Shown here: positions 25,256-32,054 of the stretch, in pieces
Layout: each line of letters opens with the position of its first letter
Position numbering within the stretch: the stretch's first letter is position 1
Assembly (NCBI GenBank): GCA_015061005.1
Contig: SUXJ01000015.1
Coordinates: forward strand, 1 to 32,054
Source: Bacteroidales bacterium
GTDB lineage: Bacteria > Bacteroidota > Bacteroidia > Bacteroidales > Muribaculaceae
DNA length: 32,054 nucleotides
Reading direction: 5' to 3'
Translations under genes and position numbers: made by a program
The notes under the pieces: model-generated
Databases searched by the model: none
The model's input: the letters and a program-made list of their open reading frames with translations, nothing else
Told to the model about the DNA's origin: nothing

Positions 25256-25666
25256 CTAATATTTTTCATTTTTCACTCTCCATTCTCCACTCTCCACTAA
25301 ACTCATAGCTACCTTGGGCGAAATATAAAATCGCGATGCCGTTGCGCCCGAAACGACCCTACACGCCGCCTCCGTCAGACTAACGCCCGGATTTTTAGCG
25401 CAAAAGTCATCGAATATGCTGAATATTTCGTCCCACATACGGCGATTTTCCTCGCTCATGTTCTTAGGCAGCGTTCCGGCTCGACGCCGCCGATTCATCA
25501 CCAACAAATGGTCGGCACTCACAAAAATTCCCTGTTTCACGGGGGAATTCAGAACCCTATCGACCAAGCAGCGTGCATTAGCCTCCATTCGCTCTTTTGC
25601 CGCTCGGCGATAGGCGATCCTGAATCGGTGGTTTCTCATAGCAGTTAGAGTAATGTAACTTTTCAT
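25256..25666 (-). CDS. Small basic protein of unknown function
   Basis: A 136-residue protein from the ATG at 25666; the in-frame extension to 25723 crosses the -7 box at 25699-25706. The N-terminal third is very basic (MRNHRFRIAYRRAAKERME, then NRRRR), suggesting nucleic-acid contact. The middle is helical (RRMWDEIFSIFDDFCA). The last dozen residues (ESGEWRVKNEKY) are encoded by a short repetitive intergenic-type sequence and may not belong to the ancestral protein. Family unknown. Confidence 0.65.
   Translation of the reverse strand: MKSYITLTAMRNHRFRIAYRRAAKERMEANARCLVDRVLNSPVKQGIFVSADHLLVMNRRRRAGTLPKNMSEENRRMWDEIFSIFDDFCAKNPGVSLTEAACRVVSGATASRFYISPKVAMSLVESGEWRVKNEKY
25261..25300. repeat. 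Short repetitive CTCCACT/CTCCATT sequence
   Basis: The stretch holds consecutive near-copies of a 7-8-base unit (CACTCTC, CATTCTC, CACTCTC, CACT) after ATTTTTCATTTTT. Sequences of this kind occur repeatedly between genes in Bacteroidales, to my recollection. Here it forms the 3' end and stop codon region of the basic small protein gene. Confidence 0.6.
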
Positions 25667-25698
25667 GGTATTTATTTTTAGAGTTGTAATTTCGTTGG

Positions 25699-25728
25699 CA
25701 AAATTACAACATAGTATGGGCAAATTTA
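25699..25728 (-). promoter_or_regulatory. Promoter for the two small genes
   Basis: Two -7-like boxes on the minus strand: TAATTTTG (25706-25699) and TAAATTTG (25728-25721), both fitting TAnnTTTG. The nearer one lies 32 nt before the ATG at 25666. Which one is used cannot be told. Confidence 0.55.
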
Positions 25729-25800
25729 ACGCCCCTATACGTTAAACAACCTATCGCCAAATGCAAATCAATGTTAAAATCTCAATGTTTTTAATGATTT

Positions 25801-25834
25801 TTTGCCAAATTAATCTCAAAAAATCTTATATTTG
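25801..25834 (+). promoter_or_regulatory. Promoter for the 25890 gene
   Basis: TTTG at 25801-25804, a 22-nt spacer, then TATATTTG at 25827-25834. The leader to the ATG at 25890 is about 50 nt and AT-rich. The remaining bases between 25729 and 25800 show nothing else. Confidence 0.65.
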
Positions 25835-25889
25835 CCGATTATTTTTCATTTTAAACCTTTATTATTAACCATTTATCACAATCCATCGC

Positions 25890-28358
25890 ATGAAAAAATT
25901 CTTTACTTCTGCTTTGTCGTTGCTCGTTGCAGCAACAGGATTGGTTTCAACTTATGCAGCTGTACCTGAAAATGGGGTGTATGAAATCAAGCACAACGAC
26001 CGTGGTTACTTGACCCAGAACGTTGAGGCCGGCACTATTCACCCCGGTGACGCCACTCTCGGCGGCTTCACTACTGCCAACAAGTGCGTTGTTGGTCGCA
26101 CTGAAAACGGCTACAACCCCTATTGGTATCTCTACACATCCGAGAAAACCGGTTCGTCTTACATTTTCAGCGCAATCGACGGCAAATTCCTCGCCTACGA
26201 TAACGGCACTGCTTCCGGCGACAATGCTTCACTGCTGAACCTGTCGGAAACTCCTGCTCCCTTCGACATCACCGAAGCCACAACTTCCGGAATGTATGAA
26301 ATCCACGGAAAAGGAGTGACTGATACCGCGTTTTCAAACAGCATCGGTTGGGGCATAAACGTTACTTACCGTTTCGCCAACATCTTCACTGACTACGACG
26401 GCATTGCTCATGCTTTCGTTGCCGCTACAGTAGAGAATGACGAAGAAGTAATCAACGCCGGAATCGCAAAGATCCTCGCATCTGAAAGCGACACTCAAGC
26501 CACTATCGACTCTTACACCGAATTCTTCAACAACGCAAAAGCCACTTATGCCGACAACGCCGACATTGTTGCTATTGCCGATGAAGCCCTCGCTATAATT
26601 GCGACTATCGATCCCCTCGTAGAGATTCCCGCTGAAACAATTGAAGCCCTCGAAGCATTCAAGGCTGCAATTGAGGTGCAGGTTCTCATCGCCGAGAAGA
26701 AGGCCGCCCTTGAACCCCTCTTCGCCGCAGCAAACGACCCCGAGTTCTACATGGACATTCTCGGTCAGTTCGATTGGTGCGAAACTGCTGAAGAAGTGGA
26801 AGACACCTACAACAACCTCCTTGACAATGCATTCATGTTCATGCAGAGCAACCTCGAACTCGGCAGCCTCTGGAAAAACAACCGCGCCGGTCGCTACATG
26901 GGCAGCGTTGTTGCAGCTGACGGCACCGTTTCTTATCAGCTCATCAACGACCTGACCCTCAACTCTTACTGGATTGCAGAATTCACCTCTGACGCCGGCG
27001 GCGGCATCGCACCCATGACGGAAGGTGAAGTAGTTGAAGGTGGTGAAGAAGATACTTACGAAAGCGACACAATGCGCCGCACTTTCTATCTCCGCAACGT
27101 TTTGACCAACACCTACGTAGGCATCCAAACCGTAAACAACTCAGTTGTTCCCGTTGCAACCTCAAAGGAAAATGCCGCCGAACTCAAGCTCATTGCCGGA
27201 GCGAACGGCTTTGAATACCTCATTATCAGCGGAGACGTGGAAAACAACTTCCTCAACGTTGCCAACGAAGAAAATGCACCCCTCGTAACCTATCAAGTTA
27301 CTGGCGATGCCGGCGCATTCTGGTCAACCAAGGCTCTGCCGTCATTCCCCGAAAAACTGGCTTATGTCACCGAGGTTAAATTCACCGGCGAATACACCTT
27401 GAGCGAGTGGGGCTGGGAAGAATGGTCCGCCATCAAGGGCGTTGAAATCAGAGTGGCAAAGGGTGCCAAACTCACTGAAATCGGCGCGATAGAAATCTTC
27501 CACTACAGCGATGACTGGTCCAGCACTATTGTTGACTACTCAGCATCCCTTGCTTCTCTGCTCGAAGGCGTTACTCCCACTGCCGGCACATATAAATATG
27601 ACAACGGTTATTGGGACGAAAACGGGAACTACGTTGAACAGTATGAATACTTCGACCAAGACGTTTATACAATCACCCTCGAGACTCCCTTCACCGACTA
27701 TAAAGAATATTACCTCTCACTCAAAACCGGTTCATTCTATCTCACTGACGAAACTAACGGCACAACCTATAGCGGCGAAGCCTCTGCATGGGCTGAAATC
27801 GTTGCTCCGCCGGCTCCTTTCGACGTTGTTGTAACTCCTGTTGAAGGTACTCTGGTTGAGCTCACCGAAATCAACTTCGGTTGCGACAAGAATATCTATG
27901 CAAACTGGAACTGCTGGGATGCCATGACTCTCGTTGCCAACGGTGAAACCACACTCTTCGAGCTTTATGCCGGCAACATGGACGCATACGCATACTGGGA
28001 CTTCGACGATCCTAACGCTCCTTACTTCAAGATTCCCGTTGCTGAAGCTGTTACCGCTTACTACAACAGACTCATTGAAAATGCAGGCGAAGGCGAGGAA
28101 ATCACAGTGCCCGAATTCAATCCTGCAGCTGCCGGAACATACGTGCTCACAGTGCCCGAAGGCTTCTTCACCGATGATCCTGAAAACGAAAGCAACCCCA
28201 TTACCGTTACTTGGACCATCGAAGAAAAAGACGGCATCAACACTATCACCAGCGTGACAGTTAACGGAAACGTTATCTATGACCTCCAAGGCCGCCGCGT
28301 AGCTAACCCCGACAAGGGCATCTACATCATCAACGGCAAGAAAACTCTCGTTAAGTAA
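25890..28358 (+). CDS. Large exported acidic protein with T9SS-type tail
   Basis: An 822-residue protein. Signal peptide 1-23 (MKKFFTSALSLLVAATGLVS then TYA). Residues 25-165 form a beta-rich region with GVYEIKHNDRGYL and a YWYLYTSEKTGS-type repeat that recalls ricin-like/beta-trefoil modules (weak). A helical acidic stretch runs about 180-290, then beta-rich repeats, two of them rich in Tyr and Asp. The C-terminal tail reads VIYDLQGRRVANPDKGIYI and ends INGKKTLVK, as in the other two tailed proteins here. It is therefore probably displayed on or released from the cell surface by T9SS. No enzymatic motif was recognised; a binding or adhesion role is possible but unproven. Confidence 0.82.
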   Translation: MKKFFTSALSLLVAATGLVSTYAAVPENGVYEIKHNDRGYLTQNVEAGTIHPGDATLGGFTTANKCVVGRTENGYNPYWYLYTSEKTGSSYIFSAIDGKFLAYDNGTASGDNASLLNLSETPAPFDITEATTSGMYEIHGKGVTDTAFSNSIGWGINVTYRFANIFTDYDGIAHAFVAATVENDEEVINAGIAKILASESDTQATIDSYTEFFNNAKATYADNADIVAIADEALAIIATIDPLVEIPAETIEALEAFKAAIEVQVLIAEKKAALEPLFAAANDPEFYMDILGQFDWCETAEEVEDTYNNLLDNAFMFMQSNLELGSLWKNNRAGRYMGSVVAADGTVSYQLINDLTLNSYWIAEFTSDAGGGIAPMTEGEVVEGGEEDTYESDTMRRTFYLRNVLTNTYVGIQTVNNSVVPVATSKENAAELKLIAGANGFEYLIISGDVENNFLNVANEENAPLVTYQVTGDAGAFWSTKALPSFPEKLAYVTEVKFTGEYTLSEWGWEEWSAIKGVEIRVAKGAKLTEIGAIEIFHYSDDWSSTIVDYSASLASLLEGVTPTAGTYKYDNGYWDENGNYVEQYEYFDQDVYTITLETPFTDYKEYYLSLKTGSFYLTDETNGTTYSGEASAWAEIVAPPAPFDVVVTPVEGTLVELTEINFGCDKNIYANWNCWDAMTLVANGETTLFELYAGNMDAYAYWDFDDPNAPYFKIPVAEAVTAYYNRLIENAGEGEEITVPEFNPAAAGTYVLTVPEGFFTDDPENESNPITVTWTIEEKDGINTITSVTVNGNVIYDLQGRRVANPDKGIYIINGKKTLVK

Positions 28359-28381
28359 TCACCTGCCTTTAATAAAAAAAC

Positions 28382-28413
28382 AGGCGATCCCGTGTGGGGT
28401 CGCCTATTTTTTT
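28382..28413. terminator. Terminator after the 25890 gene
   Basis: A 10-bp stem (AGGCGATCCC, 28382-28391, with GGGGTCGCCT, 28396-28405; one G-U pair) with tetraloop GTGT, followed by ATTTTTTT and preceded by an A run. It separates the two large exported genes into different units. Confidence 0.9.
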
Positions 28414-28447
28414 GTCATCAATCACACTCACTCTCCACATTTTTTCG

Positions 28448-28455
28448 TATTTTTG
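28448..28455 (+). promoter_or_regulatory. -7 box for the GH18 gene
   Basis: TATTTTTG matches TAnnTTTG, 32 nt before the ATG at 28488. No convincing TTTG at the usual -33 distance. Confidence 0.55.
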
Positions 28456-28487
28456 CGCCATAATAACCTATCTCACACATAATCACC

Positions 28488-31400
28488 ATGAAACGACTTC
28501 TTTACGCCCTGATTCTATGCTTAGCTTCTCTGCCGGGCACTGCACAAGTAACAAATATGGCCCTGAGTTTTGAGGGGAACGGCAGAGTTTCGTTAGGCAT
28601 CATGCCCGCCGCCTCCTCGACATCTGACGGCACCACTCTGCAATTTTGGCTCTGCCCCCAACATTGGATTCCCGGCTCCAATATCATCACGTGGGGTTCC
28701 GGTCTTAACATCCGGTTAGGCTCTCCCGGCCAACTCGCCATTCAAACCGCAGACTCTTCTTTTGCCTTTTCCGATGCCAATTTATCGACCGGGAATTGGG
28801 CTCACGTCACTCTGATGTTAGATGACACAACGGCAACCATGCTTGTCAACAATGCCAACGAGCAAACCGCCCCTCTTTCCGCGCCTTTTGTTGTCCCGAC
28901 AGAAGATCCCCTGCTGCTCGGAGGAGGATTCCTCGGACGCATTGACGAAGTGAGACTCTGGAACTTTATTCTCCCGAATGACTACAACCGATTCTGGAAC
29001 AACACTATAGATAAATATATCCCTTCGTGGAAACACGTTGTGGCTTATTGGAAATTTGACCAATCGCGCCTCGCCTCAAACGTCTATGACTATCGAGGCA
29101 AGAACCGAAACGGTACTTTCAGCGAAACCGGAGTGAAGCGCACTGCCGTCACCGATAACTCCAAATTCGTTTATCGCCGCAACCTTGCCTACGCCGACTG
29201 CTCCAGATTCTTTGACCGCGAAGTTCAAAAGGGGCAATACCTCAAGAGCAACGTCATCAGCATGATCGGCGCAACAGCCCAAGCCGACGGCTCACTGAAA
29301 TACAAGCAGCCCGACAATGCCGGCACTATTACCAACGGCTCGTATCTTGAGTCATACAGCGGACGCTCCGGAGTGCTCGACCTGAACGGAGAGGGCGCAA
29401 AGATGAACACCGGGAAGGAAACCCTAATCGCTTTCAATAACAGCAACTACCTCGAAACGACGTCGGCATATACGTTCATGACATGGATTTCATTCGATAC
29501 GTGGACTCCGGGGGCGTTCCTCATCAAAAAAGAAAGTTCCTCAAAAAATGGGATTTCGCTGCGCTTGGGCGAGGATCAAGGTGAATTCATCTTGCGATGC
29601 AACGGAGTGGAATTTACCTACTCAACCACTCTGTCGCTTGACAAATGGTATCACATCGGGTTCTCAACAAATGCCGGCACTCTTGGCAGCGAGTTTGTTT
29701 TCTTGGTCAACAGCCGAAACCTCAGCCCGACCTATTCCCACACCGAAGCCGCCTCAACAGCCCTCTCCGGCCTCCGCTCCACCAACTGCTACATAGGCCA
29801 AAACCTTGACGCAAAACTCGATGAAACAATCACTTGGTCACAAGCATTCAATGCCGACAACATAATAGCTCAAGGCACTAATCCTATTGAACCCGCAATC
29901 GGCAAGCCTATTAACGGAGCCTATGCGCGCTCGGTCGATGGCTTGTGGAAATACGACCTCGCCGATGACCTCGGACGCGACAGCTACTCCACTCCCGAAT
30001 GGTTCAGAATGATTAAGGGAGTTTTCGACGGCTATGAGGGTGCTTACGTGACCGTCAGCATTGACAAATGGTCAGATGAGTTCTTCACCAAAATAAACAA
30101 CAATGCCGACTATCGACAAACCCTTGCCGCAGCAATCGCAAAGATGGGCAACGAACCCTTCCTTGACGGCGTTGACTATGACTTTGAGTGGAACAACAAT
30201 TGGTCCGGAATTGGAACCCTCTGCAAATTAGTGCGCGAACAGCTTGAACCCGGAAAGATTCAAGCCGTATCTCCCCATGAGCTTTATTACAGCTTCCCGG
30301 TCGATAAAATGCAATACGTTGACTACTTTAACTTCCAGGACTACGGACCCGGCAACAAAAACCTGTTTACCTTCAACAACTATAAAAATTTCTTCACCAA
30401 AGCGAAAAACTACGGCTATCCGGTGGATAAAATAATGCTCTCATACGCCACCACAACCAGCGGCGCAATGTATAGCAACGGAAGCCGACCGGCAAGTTCT
30501 CACGCTGAATACTACCCCACCGGCTGGCGTTCCATGCCATACTCATCGTTTGAGTATTCCCAAAACTCCTACGACGTTGGCGAAGGACTCACCCGCTACT
30601 TCACCGGAATGGAACAGGTATGGCTCAGAAGTGAATACATGAACGCAAACGGATGTGCCGGCATTTTCTACTGGGACATGGGCAACGACACGCCGAGTTG
30701 CACCAACGCCCACTCCCTATCTTCGTTCGCTTCCTACGGCGTTAACTCAAACGTTCAGAAAATCATAGAATCGGTTGATGTGGCTGCCGCTCAACCTGAA
30801 GAATACGAATTCGAAGCTACAGAAACAGAATATTATCGCATCAGAGGAGCTGCCGACGGGCACACCACTCATCATCTCTATCAAAACGGCGATGAACTCT
30901 TTGCCGGCACAGACGGAGGTTTCGCGGCAAGCGTTTTCTCATTTGAAAAGTTCGATGACTCCGACGCTTTCTTCCTCAAAGCCAATGACGGACGCTATGT
31001 GCAAGACCGAAGCAAACTCCAATCAACCAACTCCATCTATCGATTTGACTTTACCCCGGCGCCATACGCCTTAAAGAGCACGGAATATGACTATCCGGAA
31101 GGACACTACTGCTTCGAACAAACGCAGTACACCCCCGGGAAAGAAGGCTTCACCGACGTGCAACGCTGCCTCAAATGCAATGGCGACAACGAAGGGGTTT
31201 CCACTTGGGGACCATGGACTGCCGCCTCTCATTGGGCCGTTGAACCTCTCTATGGCTACGATATCTACTCCATTGCTCTGGGCAACGGCATTGATGCCAT
31301 TTCATGCCTCATTGACGGCTACTCCGGCAGCCCCGTGATCTACTCCGGCGGCTTCATCGTTCTGCCTTCCGGAGCGGAAATCACTCCCGACAACATTTCA

Positions 31401-31607
31401 GCCACCAACACCGACAATATTACCGTAAAAATTGACTCTGCCAAAAAGCGAATCACCGTAACAGCCGGTTCAGACTCTGCCATCGAACAAATCGAAGCCG
31501 AATCCGGTCTGCCTGATGAAATCTACGATTTGTCCGGACGCAAGCTCAAACAAATCAATACGCCCGGCATCTACATCATCAACGGAAAGAAAACCCTCGC
31601 AAAATAA
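28488..31607 (+). CDS. Exported LamG-GH18 glycosidase with T9SS-type tail
   Basis: A 1039-residue protein. Signal peptide 1-20 (MKRLLYALILCLASLPGTAQ). Two LamG/concanavalin-like modules follow: about 22-195 (IDEVRLWNFIL near 152-162) and about 280-460 (YTFMTWISFDTW at 328-339). The GH18 barrel spans about 475-760, with the motif DGVDYDFE at 560-567, putting the catalytic acid at E567 and its helper at D565. GIFYWDMGND (725-734) is the expected last strand. GH18 covers chitinases and endo-beta-N-acetylglucosaminidases; surface display and the neighbouring nan genes favour host N-glycans, but this is inference. The C terminus has IYDLSGRKL and then GIYIINGKKTLAK. Confidence 0.87.
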   Translation: MKRLLYALILCLASLPGTAQVTNMALSFEGNGRVSLGIMPAASSTSDGTTLQFWLCPQHWIPGSNIITWGSGLNIRLGSPGQLAIQTADSSFAFSDANLSTGNWAHVTLMLDDTTATMLVNNANEQTAPLSAPFVVPTEDPLLLGGGFLGRIDEVRLWNFILPNDYNRFWNNTIDKYIPSWKHVVAYWKFDQSRLASNVYDYRGKNRNGTFSETGVKRTAVTDNSKFVYRRNLAYADCSRFFDREVQKGQYLKSNVISMIGATAQADGSLKYKQPDNAGTITNGSYLESYSGRSGVLDLNGEGAKMNTGKETLIAFNNSNYLETTSAYTFMTWISFDTWTPGAFLIKKESSSKNGISLRLGEDQGEFILRCNGVEFTYSTTLSLDKWYHIGFSTNAGTLGSEFVFLVNSRNLSPTYSHTEAASTALSGLRSTNCYIGQNLDAKLDETITWSQAFNADNIIAQGTNPIEPAIGKPINGAYARSVDGLWKYDLADDLGRDSYSTPEWFRMIKGVFDGYEGAYVTVSIDKWSDEFFTKINNNADYRQTLAAAIAKMGNEPFLDGVDYDFEWNNNWSGIGTLCKLVREQLEPGKIQAVSPHELYYSFPVDKMQYVDYFNFQDYGPGNKNLFTFNNYKNFFTKAKNYGYPVDKIMLSYATTTSGAMYSNGSRPASSHAEYYPTGWRSMPYSSFEYSQNSYDVGEGLTRYFTGMEQVWLRSEYMNANGCAGIFYWDMGNDTPSCTNAHSLSSFASYGVNSNVQKIIESVDVAAAQPEEYEFEATETEYYRIRGAADGHTTHHLYQNGDELFAGTDGGFAASVFSFEKFDDSDAFFLKANDGRYVQDRSKLQSTNSIYRFDFTPAPYALKSTEYDYPEGHYCFEQTQYTPGKEGFTDVQRCLKCNGDNEGVSTWGPWTAASHWAVEPLYGYDIYSIALGNGIDAISCLIDGYSGSPVIYSGGFIVLPSGAEITPDNISATNTDNITVKIDSAKKRITVTAGSDSAIEQIEAESGLPDEIYDLSGRKLKQINTPGIYIINGKKTLAK

Positions 31608-31616
31608 AGCAAAATC

Positions 31617-31648
31617 AAGGGGCGCAACCATCGATGGCTGCGCCCCTT
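31617..31648 (+). terminator. Terminator after the GH18 gene
   Basis: AAGGGGCGCA (31617-31626) pairs with TGCGCCCCTT (31639-31648). The loop contains the self-complementary CCATCGATGG, so the stem can extend beyond one A-C mismatch. AATTTTAT follows. It begins 10 nt after the stop and could also serve the convergent gene at 31732. Confidence 0.8.
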
Positions 31649-31731
31649 AATTTTATATTATAACGTGAGTTCGACGAATTTTAATTATCTGTAACTTTGT
31701 CCGCGGATGACGCAGACGATACGGATTAAGA

Positions 31732-32054
31732 TTACTTCTTGCTCAAGCTCAAGATAACGGTGAAGGTATCGAAGGTAGTCAAGAATTCGGTTTCCAGCTC
31801 CTTGATTTGCGCTTCGGTCATCTTCAGGCCTGTGTTTTCCTTTTCGATGAGTTCTACAAAACCACCCATCCAAGCTGCTTGCTTCGGAATGATGATGAAG
31901 AGGCGGTCGCCGTCCTCGTCCGGGAAAGCAGTGGCATTTACCTTATATACTTCGCTGCCTTCGTAGAGGTTGAACACCAACGAGTTTCCATCGAGGGTGT
32001 AATTCTTGTGCTTGGTTTCGCCACCCATTTGGTGTTCCAACTTGCCATCGGCTG
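31732..32054 (-). CDS. Lipocalin-like protein, 3' part only
   Basis: The frame is open to the right edge, so the gene starts outside the window. The visible 106 residues are the C-terminal part, read in from ADGKLEHQMGGETKHKNYTL. Alternating strands (YTLDGNSLVFNLYEGSEVYKV, DRLFIIIPK) and the KLEH-type opening recall lipocalin-like domain proteins of Bacteroidales. A helical segment with KMTEAQIKELETEF precedes the end LSLSKK. The apparent start at 32040 is a TTG within the open frame and is not taken as real. Confidence 0.6.
   Translation of the reverse strand, partial: ADGKLEHQMGGETKHKNYTLDGNSLVFNLYEGSEVYKVNATAFPDEDGDRLFIIIPKQAAWMGGFVELIEKENTGLKMTEAQIKELETEFLTTFDTFTVILSLSKK

Noticed and set aside
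26334-27128. 264-codon minus-strand ORF opposite the large exported gene
   Set aside because: It mirrors the codon bias of the plus-strand gene, which has a signal peptide, promoter and T9SS tail. The antisense product is a Val/Gly/Phe-rich sequence typical of a shadow frame.
1-32054. CRISPR array, tRNA or rRNA genes
   Set aside because: No regularly spaced direct repeats of CRISPR size and no tRNA cloverleaf or rRNA-like stretch were recognised on either strand by eye.

Overview
This is a Bacteroidales chromosome fragment. Muribaculaceae is my best guess, but that is inference. The supporting evidence is: Bacteroidetes -7 boxes (TAnnTTTG) in front of most genes; a PorX-type regulator of the type IX secretion system (T9SS); three secreted proteins sharing a C-terminal tail of the form IYDL-GR-(n)-G-YIINGKKTL-K; myo-inositol phosphate synthase; GH3-family and DUF4091 proteins; and an IS1182-type insertion sequence. 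No rRNA, tRNA, CRISPR array or complete prophage was recognised.

Layout. 1-1861: insertion sequence with 17-bp terminal inverted repeats and a transposase on the minus strand. 1933-5223: housekeeping pair pheT-yebC. 5364-8510: myo-inositol-1-phosphate synthase with a strong terminator, then a promoter driving a membrane polyferredoxin whose 3' end overlaps thyA by 82 nt. 8532-9642: two minus-strand ORFs for exported proteins, one with a T9SS-type tail. 9643-10060: an unusual intergenic region with a 9-bp tandem repeat and a promoter-hairpins-terminator arrangement that looks like a small RNA gene. 10061-19656: seven tightly packed minus-strand genes that look like one operon. In transcription order they are a sialic-acid-type MFS transporter, N-acetylneuraminate lyase, N-acylglucosamine 2-epimerase, a three-domain esterase-esterase-kelch mutarotase fusion, PorX, a TIGR02757 protein and a DUF3298 lipo/exported protein. 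19711-21222: GH3-family adenylating protein. 21324-23225: large protein of unknown function. 23260-24849: exported DUF4091/GH123-like glycosidase. 24914-25666: two small unknown genes. 25890-31607: two large exported proteins with T9SS tails, the second a LamG-GH18 glycosidase. 31732-32054: the 3' part of a lipocalin-like gene running off the right edge.

How the genes fit together. The nan genes would import free sialic acid, de-O-acetylate and anomerise it, and convert it through ManNAc to GlcNAc, the NanLET-type route known in Bacteroides. The GH123-like and GH18 enzymes and the T9SS-tailed proteins could supply such sugars from host or other glycans at the cell surface. PorX, which controls T9SS in relatives, sits inside the sialic-acid operon with no promoter seen in front of it, which would tie secretion control to sialic-acid use. 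That arrangement and the candidate small RNA at about 9831-10000 are the two most interesting points in the window.
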